From: Chloroflexota bacterium
GTDB lineage: Bacteria > Chloroflexota > Dehalococcoidia > Bin125
DNA length: 64,000 nucleotides
Assembly (NCBI GenBank): GCA_028874365.1
Contig: JAPPJZ010000034.1
Span: 25,068 to 89,067 of the forward strand
Direction of reading: 5' to 3'
The notes beneath the pieces were generated by a model, which was given only the letters and a program-made list of their open reading frames with translations, did not search any database and was not told the DNA's origin. Positions 1-6,574 of this stretch are shown piece after piece; the first letter of the stretch is position 1; every line of letters starts with the position of its first letter. Both the position numbers and the translations under genes were made by a program.

Positions 1-1065
1 GAAGTCGGCGATGGCCTGGGCTGCGGCGATCTTGTGCTCGTCCTCGATCTTGGGGATGCCGCCGTCGAGCAATCCGCGGAACATGCCGGGGAAGCCGAGG
101 GCGTTGTTGATCTGGTTGGCGAAGTCGGAGCGGCCGGTCGCGATGATCGCTGCGCCGGCCTCGGCCGCCTCGTCGGGCATGATCTCCGGAGTCGGGTTGG
201 CCATGGCGAAGATCATGGAGTTGTCGTTCATCGAGGCGACGTCGGCGACGGTGACCAGGCCCGGGCCGGCGAGGCCGAGGAAGAGGTCGGTGCCACGCAT
301 CACCTGGGAGGTCTGGGGGATGCTGCCGTCGGGGTTGTTGCGATGCTCGCACCACTGGGCCGCGACGCGTTTCCAGGGGTTGAGGTCTTCGCGGTCGGTG
401 GTGAGCAGGCCCTTGGAGTCGATCAAGGAAATGTCCTCGCAGCCCATTTCGCGCAGGATGGCTCCGCAGGCGATACCGCTGGCACCGGCTCCGAGGATGA
501 CGGTGCGAATGTCCTTGAAGTCGCGGTTCGTGAGACGCAGGGCGTTGATCACACCAGCGAGGGCAACAACGGCCGTGCCGTGCTGGTCGTCGTGCATGAC
601 CGGGATGTCAAGCGAGTCGTGCAATCGCTGCTCGATCTCGAAGCAGCGGGGAGCGGAGATGTCTTCGAGGTTGATGCCGCCGAGCGAGGGCGCGATCGCC
701 TCGATTGCGGCGACGATGTCGTCGACTTCGCGCACGGCGAGGGCGATCGGGATGGCGTCGACGCCGGCAAAGTTGCGGAAGAGAACGCACTTGCCTTCCA
801 TGACGGGCAGGGCGGCCTGGGGGCCGATGTCACCAAGTCCGAGCACGGCGGAGCCGTCGGTGATGACGGCGACGAGGTTGCCGACGCCGGTCATGACGCG
901 GGCGAGCGAGGGGTCGCGGGCGATTTCGAGGCAGGGCGCGGCGACGCCTGGGGTGTAGACGACGGAGAGGTCGTCGTGATTTTCGACGGTGACCTTCGAC
1001 GCGTAGTCGACCTTGCCGCCCCATTCACGATGCATCTCGATGGCGCGCTGGTCGTAGTCGCTCAT
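1..1065 (-). CDS. NAD(P)-dependent malic enzyme, 3' end outside window
   Basis: Oxidatively decarboxylates malate to pyruvate in the cytoplasm. The first 355 residues read as a continuous malic enzyme: the early VVYTPGVAAPC segment, the substrate-loop motif MHDDQHGTAVV, a nucleotide-binding GAGASGIACG loop, and later FLGLAGPG and MIFAMANPTPE. The ATG at 1063-1065 begins MSDYDQRAIEMH and is preceded by a modest purine-rich AAAGAGCGGG. The C-terminus lies beyond base 1. NAD or NADP preference cannot be read from this. It is the only gene here tied directly to pyruvate/C4 metabolism. Confidence 0.93.
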   Translation of the reverse strand, partial: MSDYDQRAIEMHREWGGKVDYASKVTVENHDDLSVVYTPGVAAPCLEIARDPSLARVMTGVGNLVAVITDGSAVLGLGDIGPQAALPVMEGKCVLFRNFAGVDAIPIALAVREVDDIVAAIEAIAPSLGGINLEDISAPRCFEIEQRLHDSLDIPVMHDDQHGTAVVALAGVINALRLTNRDFKDIRTVILGAGASGIACGAILREMGCEDISLIDSKGLLTTDREDLNPWKRVAAQWCEHRNNPDGSIPQTSQVMRGTDLFLGLAGPGLVTVADVASMNDNSMIFAMANPTPEIMPDEAAEAGAAIIATGRSDFANQINNALGFPGMFRGLLDGGIPKIEDEHKIAAAQAIADF

Positions 1066-1125
1066 TGTCCCGCTCTTTCTGAGGCCCGCGAAGCGTCAGC
1101 CGGGGCCGGGAATTGGTATTCCTGC

Positions 1126-1154
1126 ACTGTAGTATCGGGAGCCGAGTCGGTCAC
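1126..1154 (-). promoter_or_regulatory. Candidate promoter for malic enzyme
   Basis: On the minus strand a -35-like GTGACC (1149-1154) and a -10-like TACAGT (1126-1131) are separated by 17 bases, about 60 bases before the malic enzyme start. This is a pattern match only. Confidence 0.35.
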
Positions 1155-1245
1155 TAGAGGTTGGCGGGATGATCAGCGTGAGGCTGAGTTTCGTAGCAAT
1201 GGTTACATCCGTTCGGGTACTTGACTTATATGGGGCAGGGGGGAC

Positions 1246-1297
1246 GTGCCCCCCTCTGCCTTCGGCATCTCCCCCCGCGGAGCGGGGGGAGAGGGGA
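1246..1297. repeat. Interspersed palindromic repeat, family A, copy 1
   Basis: A unit of about 50 bases: GTG, six C, TCTGCCTTCGGCATCT, then a hairpin with arms CCCCCCGC and GCGGGGGG around GGA. A second copy at 8907-8956 matches the first 35 or so bases exactly and keeps both arms, but its loop is TTC. It lies between the start of the malic enzyme gene and the end of the zinc-ribbon gene, in a stretch of about 290 bases with no other gene. Confidence 0.85.
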
Positions 1298-1354
1298 TGG
1301 GACGGGAGCAGGGAAGCGGGCTGGGCCCCTGTTACGCCGGGGGACTGGGGATAG

Positions 1355-1729
1355 CTAGAGGAGGGTTCCTTCGAGGATGCCTCGGTGAGCTCGGAGGACG
1401 AGTTGGCCTTCTTCTCGACGCTCGACGATGAGGGGCTTGCGGCAATGGCGGCAGGGGGCGGTTTCCTTGCGGCGGAGCTGGCCTTTTGGTGGGACTCGCG
1501 CGACGGTCTGTTCCTTGCAGTAGGGGCAGGTTACGTCCCAGCGCATGCAGGCTCTGATGCGCAACGGCTCGTCTTCCTTCTTGCCTCGAGAGACGACGAG
1601 ATCGTAGTTGCAGCTCGCGCAGCGGGTGACGACCCGGCGCGTGCGGCCGGTATCGGGGGGCACGCCCACATCTAGGGACTTCGAACAGTTGGGGCAACGG
1701 ATGTGCCTGGTCTCGATGTTGGCAACCAT
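1355..1729 (-). CDS. Small protein with four CXXC knuckles (zinc-ribbon-like)
   Basis: 124 residues, not recognised as a named family. Four Cys pairs, CPNC (12-15), CASC (37-40), CPYC (68-71) and CRHC (93-96), suggest two structural zinc ribbons; an extra Cys is at 61. The rest is rich in Arg and Lys and has no membrane segment, so nucleic-acid or protein binding in the cytoplasm is plausible but is inference. It stands alone on the minus strand, with family A repeat DNA beyond its 3' end. ATG start at 1729. Confidence 0.75.
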   Translation of the reverse strand: MVANIETRHIRCPNCSKSLDVGVPPDTGRTRRVVTRCASCNYDLVVSRGKKEDEPLRIRACMRWDVTCPYCKEQTVARVPPKGQLRRKETAPCRHCRKPLIVERREEGQLVLRAHRGILEGTLL

Positions 1730-1806
1730 GCATTCATCCTACCGAGCTGGCGGCGGAGGGACGCCGGCGGCCGCTTCGCGGTTACCGCAGATTCTGGTGG
1801 ATGGCA

Positions 1807-1812
1807 TACTCT
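1807..1812 (+). promoter_or_regulatory. -10 box of a probable leaderless transcript
   Basis: TACTCT sits exactly six bases before ATG 1819. The same arrangement, TANNNT plus six bases plus start codon, occurs before the genes starting at 3492 and 7833. This argues for 1819 over the in-frame ATG at 1801, which would overlap the -10 box. Confidence 0.45.
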
Positions 1813-1818
1813 GCCTGT

Positions 1819-2715
1819 ATGAGTCACCACTCGATGGAGCCGCGCGGCGCCCGCGACTTCTCCAGCCCTCAAGTGCGAGTGCGAGGCGCCAACGACTTCA
1901 GGCAGTACTCGAATCAACGCCTACGCCTGCCAAACGAGCGCCCACCTCTGGGCCCCAGATTCAGACGGACGATCGGCGCTCTGCTGAGCCTGGCGATTGT
2001 CGGCGGGATTGGCGTCGGGGTGTACTTCGGAGTCACGTTGTTGCTGGAAGAGGACGACGCGCCGGCGGCTGAAGTGGACGAGGTGGTCGAATCGGTGGAG
2101 GCGGACGGGTCGGAGGAGGAATCGGCGACGCCCGTCGACTCGGAGGATGGTCAGTCGGCAGATTCCGGCGCCGCGGAACAGTCGGCTACTGAATATGGCA
2201 CGGAGCAGCAACAGTCGGCGGACGAGGAATCGGCCGGCGCGGAACCGGATTCAGCCGAATCGGCGGCTTCCGGACAGCAGAGCTCGCAGGTTCAGCAGAG
2301 CAGCGTCGCGATCTCTTCGATCGAGCCAACGGTGTCGGAGCAGCAGGTGACGCCGGCGCAGCTGGGCGGCGCGGAGATCGTGGCGGAGCGCGTGACGGCG
2401 GAACCGGTACCGTCGGGGATTCCGCGTTCGTTGGCCGATGGCGCGTCGTACGATCCGACTGAACCTGCAACGGTGTTCACCGCGCGCTGGCCGGTCGGCA
2501 CGACGCTGCGATTGACGCGACTGCCGGGCGCCACGGTGCTGAGCGACGAGGAGCAGGATCAGGTGGTTGGATCGGTGGCGATGGTGGTGGTGCGGGGCAC
2601 CGAGTCGTCGAACACGGACCTACAGTTGAGCCCGGCGGCGTTCGAGCAACTTGCCTTCTATGGCACGGAGCGGATCATCGCGGTACGCGTCGAGGTGACG
2701 GCGGCGCCGCCATAG
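1819..2715 (+). CDS. Membrane-anchored protein with RlpA-like double-psi barrel end
   Basis: 298 residues: a basic cytoplasmic head of about 50 residues, one membrane helix (about 51-76, rich in Gly, Val, Ile and Leu), a long acidic and Ser/Gln-rich stalk with several QQSAD-type units, and a C-terminal domain of about 80 residues. That domain reads like the end of RlpA: VGTTLRLTRLPG, then VAMVVVRGTES, LSPAAFEQL and IIAVRVEV, matching RlpA's LGTRVRVTN, VVVRVNDRGP, LSRAAAERL and VARVRVEV. The conserved Asp of the RlpA NDRGP turn is absent, so lytic transglycosylase activity is unlikely; a peptidoglycan-facing structural role is inference. An alternative ATG lies at 1801. Confidence 0.7.
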   Translation: MSHHSMEPRGARDFSSPQVRVRGANDFRQYSNQRLRLPNERPPLGPRFRRTIGALLSLAIVGGIGVGVYFGVTLLLEEDDAPAAEVDEVVESVEADGSEEESATPVDSEDGQSADSGAAEQSATEYGTEQQQSADEESAGAEPDSAESAASGQQSSQVQQSSVAISSIEPTVSEQQVTPAQLGGAEIVAERVTAEPVPSGIPRSLADGASYDPTEPATVFTARWPVGTTLRLTRLPGATVLSDEEQDQVVGSVAMVVVRGTESSNTDLQLSPAAFEQLAFYGTERIIAVRVEVTAAPP

Positions 2716-2724
2716 GCGGTGGAA

Positions 2725-2976
2725 TCAGGAGCGGCGGCGACGGCCGAAGGGCATTCGCAGTTCTTCGCCGTAGTTGAGGAAGTCTTTCTCGGCGCCGCAC
2801 TTGGAGCAGCGGCCATGCGAGACCTGCTGCTTGGGCCGGTCGATTTCCCATGCGTGAGAGCATTCTTCAGGCTCGGGCGACACACTGGCGACCGGCTGAT
2901 TGGCTGTCGCAGCCTGGCTGCGAGCCTTGGTTTGACGCTCGACCACGTTTTCCTCGTTGTCCACGGACACGCGCAA
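2725..2976 (-). CDS. Small C-x-H/CXXC zinc-binding-like protein
   Basis: 83 residues with Cys39, His41, Cys57 and Cys60, arranged as C-x-H then C-x2-C, a plausible single zinc site. It is followed by a conserved-looking FLNYGEEL segment and a basic tail. The N-terminal third is Gln/Ala-rich and probably disordered. The start codon is TTG at 2976 (MRVSVDNEEN); no strong ribosome site is visible. It converges tail to tail with the preceding plus-strand gene (9-base gap). Function unknown. Confidence 0.6.
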   Translation of the reverse strand: MRVSVDNEENVVERQTKARSQAATANQPVASVSPEPEECSHAWEIDRPKQQVSHGRCSKCGAEKDFLNYGEELRMPFGRRRRS

Positions 2977-3060
2977 GTGGGCACAGCCTATGCCAACTAG
3001 CTAACACTTACAACTTATGACGTAACGAGCAGGTTTCGAGCCGTGGACAACGGCCGGGTC

Positions 3061-3492
3061 TCAGGAGGTGCGCTCGTACAGGGTGTGGTACTTGTCCCCG
3101 CCCGAAATCGCTTGCCTGATGTCCTCGCGGTCGAGTTCGTAGAGTCGGCCAAGTGCGGCGCGCGCGTCGTCCTCGGCTGTCGGGTCGCCGGCGCAGCGCT
3201 CCAAGATCCGCTCGAACAGTTCCGCTTCGACGAACGAATCGACGCGACCGGCCCAGGGGAAGAAGACGAACGACTCGGGGTCGTCGAAGCTGGGTCGGAG
3301 CTTCCGGAGCTCGCGGATGCGGTCCTGGGGTGACCGGACAGGCTCGACGACTCGGATGTAGGGACCTTCGCTGTCGTTTCGGCGGCCGTCGATTAGGAGT
3401 CGCTCCTGCAACCAACCGAAACCGATGACGACGACATCGGCTTCACGCAGCGCGCGCAGGGTCTCTTCCAGGTCGAATCCCTCGTCAGCCAT
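3061..3492 (-). CDS. Conserved-looking hypothetical protein, 143 aa
   Basis: I do not recognise this family. The product is acidic, cytoplasmic (no signal or membrane segment) and probably helical, with a VVVIGFGWLQ strand near residue 20 and a FVFFPWAGRVDSF segment mid-protein. The start ATG (3490-3492) is preceded by TATACT six bases upstream (3499-3504 on the minus strand), consistent with a leaderless message. It is divergent from the ferritin-like gene at 3591. Confidence 0.6.
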   Translation of the reverse strand: MADEGFDLEETLRALREADVVVIGFGWLQERLLIDGRRNDSEGPYIRVVEPVRSPQDRIRELRKLRPSFDDPESFVFFPWAGRVDSFVEAELFERILERCAGDPTAEDDARAALGRLYELDREDIRQAISGGDKYHTLYERTS

Positions 3493-3498
3493 GCGCGC

Positions 3499-3504
3499 AG
3501 TATA
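3499..3504 (-). promoter_or_regulatory. -10 box TATACT, probable leaderless start
   Basis: A near-consensus -10 hexamer ends six bases before the ATG at 3492. There is no room for a ribosome binding site, and the -35 is weak. Confidence 0.5.
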
Positions 3505-3590
3505 CGATCAGCCCGCGATTGATGACGAGAGCGCCGGCGCCGGGGGGTTGGGTATGATCGGGCAAACGAGGGGCCCGGGGCTCAGTTGAG

Positions 3591-4418
3591 ATGAAGCGAT
3601 CGCCCAACGCCGTCCGACCGCATCGCAGCGCCGAGCAGGCGGAGGCGTTCCGGACGCTGTTCCGGCAGCAGAGCGATCGGCTGTGGAACGCGGACCGCGA
3701 CGTGGACTGGGCGGGCGGCTCGGTGATACCGGAATCGCGTCGCGGGCCTTGGCTGCGGATGATGAATGTGTTCCACGGGCTCGAGGTGATGGGTCTGGAC
3801 ACGATCCAGGTGATGATGAGCGAGGCGACGCACCAGGTTCGCGATCCGGCGTTGAACCTCTACCTGGCGGCCCAATGCCAGGACGAGGCGCGGCACGTGT
3901 ACGTGTTGGACCGCTACCTGACCGAGGTGGACGGGCACGGTTACATCTCGAAGCCGGAGGCGTTTCTGATCGAGCGCTTTGGCGGGATGGCGTCGTGGGG
4001 GTTCTATCGGGTGGAGAACTGGCTGACGTCGACGCTGTTCAGCGAGAACTTCGCAGCGCTGTTCCTGCAGCAGGCGCTGGAAATCGACGATGTCGATCCT
4101 CTGGCCAAACAGATCTTCCGACTGATCCTCCGCGACGAGGTGCGGCATGTGAACTTTCTGCACACAATCCTGCCGCTGCTGATCGATCGGCTGCCGACGG
4201 CCGGGAAGTTCTACATCTGGCAGAGCCAGCTATTGCTGGCCGGGGCAGTGGCGTTGGGGCTTCGGCGGATCAAAGGGGATGTGGCGGCCCTGGGGATCGA
4301 CGTTGACGGTTACAAGACGACGCTGCTGGATAATCTCGAGGTGCAGTTCAAGGATGCGGGACTCGACTCGTTTCTGAAGATCGAGACCTACGCCAGGGTG
4401 ATCAACGCGGCAACATGA
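3591..4418 (+). CDS. Ferritin-like diiron protein (R2/oxygenase-like)
   Basis: 275 residues, mostly helical. Two EXXH metal motifs, QDEARHVYVL and RDEVRHVNFL, lie about 85 residues apart, with further acidic candidates in SEATHQV and ENFAALFLQQALE. This is the four-helix carboxylate diiron pattern of ribonucleotide-reductase R2-like and AurF-like oxygenases. The substrate cannot be told from sequence, and no radical-bearing Tyr is assigned. The Nudix gene starts 10 bases downstream, so the two are probably cotranscribed. Confidence 0.75.
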   Translation: MKRSPNAVRPHRSAEQAEAFRTLFRQQSDRLWNADRDVDWAGGSVIPESRRGPWLRMMNVFHGLEVMGLDTIQVMMSEATHQVRDPALNLYLAAQCQDEARHVYVLDRYLTEVDGHGYISKPEAFLIERFGGMASWGFYRVENWLTSTLFSENFAALFLQQALEIDDVDPLAKQIFRLILRDEVRHVNFLHTILPLLIDRLPTAGKFYIWQSQLLLAGAVALGLRRIKGDVAALGIDVDGYKTTLLDNLEVQFKDAGLDSFLKIETYARVINAAT

Positions 4419-4428
4419 CAGACATCGC

Positions 4429-5007
4429 ATGAGCAGCATCGACGACTGGCGCAGGCTGAGCGCGGAGATCATTGAGGACTTCAGGTTCTTCAAGCTGCGC
4501 AAGGACATCTCGCGTCATCCGACCTCGGGCCGCGAGCATCGGTTCTTCATTTTCGAGTTTCCCGACTGGGTCAACATCATGCCGATCACGCCGGAGCGGG
4601 AGGTGGTGTTCGTCAACCAATTCCGACACGGGACGCGCGAGCTGACGCTGGAGATTCCGGGTGGGATCGTTGATCCGGGCGAGTCGCCGAAGGACGCGGC
4701 GATGCGGGAGATGTTCGAGGAGTCGGGGTATCACTCGCCGGATGCTTTGGAGCTGGGTTGGGTGCATCCCAATCCGGCGCTGCAGGAGAATCGCTGCTGG
4801 TCGTACCTGGCGCAGGATGTGACACGGGTGGTCGACGACGACCACGTGGTGGGGACATCAAGCGAAGCGATCGAGGTGACAACGGTGCCGTTGTCGGAGA
4901 TTGCGGGACTGGTGAACGACAAGCTGATCACGCACGCGTTGACGATTGCGGCGTTTGACCATTACTGGCGCTGGAGCGGTGAGGTGGGAGGAGATCGCTC
5001 TCGGTAG
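4429..5007 (+). CDS. Nudix hydrolase, ADP-ribose pyrophosphatase-like
   Basis: 192 residues. A complete Nudix box (GX5EX7REUXEEXGU) runs GIVDPGESPKDAAMREMFEE then SGY, preceded by the family's usual LTLEIPGG. Length and layout fit the ADP-ribose/nucleoside-diphosphate-sugar pyrophosphatase branch, which hydrolyses the pyrophosphate link using Mg bound by the Glu cluster. The N-terminal FFIFEFPDWVNIMPIT strand and VVFVNQFRHG are typical of the dimerising ADPRase fold. It follows the diiron gene by 10 bases and is followed by a family B palindromic repeat. Confidence 0.9.
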   Translation: MSSIDDWRRLSAEIIEDFRFFKLRKDISRHPTSGREHRFFIFEFPDWVNIMPITPEREVVFVNQFRHGTRELTLEIPGGIVDPGESPKDAAMREMFEESGYHSPDALELGWVHPNPALQENRCWSYLAQDVTRVVDDDHVVGTSSEAIEVTTVPLSEIAGLVNDKLITHALTIAAFDHYWRWSGEVGGDRSR

Positions 5008-5012
5008 CCGAG

Positions 5013-5050
5013 GCCCTCACCCTAACCCTCTCCCTCGGGGAGAGGGGACC
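5013..5050. repeat. Interspersed palindromic repeat, family B, copy 1
   Basis: GCCCTCACCCTAACCCTCTC followed by a CCCTC/GGGGAGAGGGG hairpin. The inverted copy at 62883-62919 differs at two positions in about 36. It sits between the converging Nudix and cupin gene ends, so it may also act as a bidirectional transcript end. Three GGGA units follow at about 5053-5068. Confidence 0.85.
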
Positions 5051-5079
5051 GGAGGGAGGGAGGGAGAACGCGGCGTGCG

Positions 5080-5454
5080 TTAGGTGCGCAGGGTGTCGAC
5101 GTCGAAGTCCTGGGGGAGGGGGATGAAGATGCTGCGACGAGGGCCTTCGAGATCTCGGGTGATGTGACCTCGGCCGGTGACGTCGTCGGCGAGGAGGACG
5201 TCTCCTCCGTGGAGCTGGACTTTGGAGCCGTCGCCGACTTCGATTTCGACCGTTCCGCTCAAGGTGACGACGAACTGTCGACGTGGGGCGTTGTGGAAGT
5301 CGAGTTCGCCGCCGACGGGCGTGGTGCGGAAGGTGACGCCTTCCGCATCAAACATGTCGGAGAGGCTTCCGTAGCGACTCTCCTTCAGGGGGATATCGAT
5401 CGTTTCGAAGTGGGATTCGCCATCATCGCCGGTGTAGACGCGGGTGATCTGCAT
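5080..5454 (-). CDS. Cupin-domain protein (second of a tandem pair)
   Basis: 124 residues forming a single small beta-barrel. The cupin core is recognisable from DFHNAPRRQFVVTLSGTVEIEVGDG and GGDVLLADDVTGRGH, although only some of the usual metal-ligand His/Glu positions are present. It shares its start (MQxTRxYxGDDGxSHFExIDI), mid-region HNAP and end (GPRxSxxxPLPxDFDV-like) with the gene at 5477, so the two arose by tandem duplication. No substrate is predictable. Gap of 22 bases to the upstream paralogue. Confidence 0.8.
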   Translation of the reverse strand: MQITRVYTGDDGESHFETIDIPLKESRYGSLSDMFDAEGVTFRTTPVGGELDFHNAPRRQFVVTLSGTVEIEVGDGSKVQLHGGDVLLADDVTGRGHITRDLEGPRRSIFIPLPQDFDVDTLRT

Positions 5455-5476
5455 TGGGCTTACTCCTGCTAGCTGG

Positions 5477-5869
5477 TCAGTCGTCGAACGATCGGGCCCA
5501 GCGGTGGACGTCGAAGTCGTCGGGCAGCAGGACCATCAGGCTCAGTCGAGGCCCCTCGATATCCGTAGTGCGATGACCAGGACCTTCAGCGTCCTCGGCG
5601 TAACAGATGTCCCCGGGACCGAAGGTTCGGGTCTCGCCGTTTGAGACTTCGGTCTTCACCGCGCCCCGGATGACAATGATCATGGACTTGCCGGGTGCGT
5701 TGTGCCAGTCCATGTGCCAGTCTTGCTCGGTCACGCGGAAGCTGACGCTAGTGGGGAACAGCCGCCGGGTGACATCGCCGATGTCGAATTGTTTGAGCGC
5801 GATGTCGATGTCCTCAAAGTGGGACGTTCCATCATCACCCTGGTACATGCGGGTTAGCTGCATGGGCAT
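5477..5869 (-). CDS. Cupin-domain protein (first of a tandem pair)
   Basis: 130 residues, single cupin barrel with HMDWHNAPGKSMIIVIRG and PGDICYAEDAEGPGHRT. It has extra His residues (DWHMDWHN) compared with the copy at 5080, so it may hold metal better than its paralogue. It starts 18 bases after the HAD gene ends, at the tail of the dinB-HAD-cupin-cupin run. The substrate is unknown; small polar-ligand binding or an isomerase/dioxygenase role is usual for the fold. Confidence 0.8.
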   Translation of the reverse strand: MPMQLTRMYQGDDGTSHFEDIDIALKQFDIGDVTRRLFPTSVSFRVTEQDWHMDWHNAPGKSMIIVIRGAVKTEVSNGETRTFGPGDICYAEDAEGPGHRTTDIEGPRLSLMVLLPDDFDVHRWARSFDD

Positions 5870-5887
5870 CCTCCTGCGCCGTTGATG

Positions 5888-6574
5888 CTATCGCGAATAG
5901 AAGAGGCGCCAGTAGTCGCCAAGTTCAGCGAGGGACTGGACGATCAGATCGGGCCGGACGTCATCGGGGATCGGCTCATGCGCGCGGCGTACCCAGACCG
6001 TTGTGGCGCCGAGTTCTGAGGCCGGCCGGATGTCGTGGGCAATCGAGCCGGCGATGTGGAGTTGTTGATCGGCGATGATGTCACGGGACTCGTGGAGGGC
6101 GTTCCAGTGGTCGTGGTCGGGCTTGTAGCTCTCGACATCTTCGGCGGTGACGAACTGGTCGAAGTCGCCGCCGAGCTTGCGGACGCTGACGCCGAGGCTG
6201 GTCCTGGTGACGTTGGAGAGGATGGCTAGCGGCGTTCCGACAGTTGCCAGGCGGCGGAGAAACCCGCCGGCGTCCTGGAACGGCGGCCAGTTGGCGATCG
6301 AGTCGGCGAAGGACCGCGCGGACTCGGAGCTGAGGGCGACGCCGAACTCCGCGGAGGTTCGCTGGATGGAGATGGCGAGTACTTCGTCGTACGGGCGGTA
6401 GTACTCGTGCTCGACTTCGAGTTCGACCTCGATCCGGCGAGCAACGAGTGCGTCGCGATCGACGCCGGCGAGTTCCGGTATCGCGTCGATGGCCGCTCTT
6501 GCGCCCGACTGCCAGTCGATGAGGGTGCCGTAGCAGTCGAACGACACCACGGCCGCGTCGCGCGGATGCATCAT
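5888..6574 (-). CDS. HAD-superfamily hydrolase, haloacid dehalogenase type II-like
   Basis: 228 residues. Motif I FDCYGTLIDW carries the nucleophilic Asp; motif II is the Ser of LAILSNV; motif III is the Lys of VESYKPD; motif IV is HIAGSIAHDIRPASELG. The Cys-Tyr-Gly-Thr-Leu-Ile-Asp-Trp form and the helical cap between motifs I and II match L-2-haloacid dehalogenase-like enzymes, though many such proteins are phosphatases. Its start overlaps the dinB stop by four bases (ATGA), implying translational coupling. Confidence 0.88.
   Translation of the reverse strand: MMHPRDAAVVSFDCYGTLIDWQSGARAAIDAIPELAGVDRDALVARRIEVELEVEHEYYRPYDEVLAISIQRTSAEFGVALSSESARSFADSIANWPPFQDAGGFLRRLATVGTPLAILSNVTRTSLGVSVRKLGGDFDQFVTAEDVESYKPDHDHWNALHESRDIIADQQLHIAGSIAHDIRPASELGATTVWVRRAHEPIPDDVRPDLIVQSLAELGDYWRLFYSR

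Noticed and set aside
34..1224. Long plus-strand open frame (396 codons) opposite malic enzyme
   Set aside because: The minus strand encodes a clear malic enzyme; the opposite frame is an artefact of GC-rich third positions, with no recognisable motif.
5050..5070. G-quadruplex in the GGGA run
   Set aside because: Only three clean GGG tracts plus GG; weak, and adjacent to the family B repeat.
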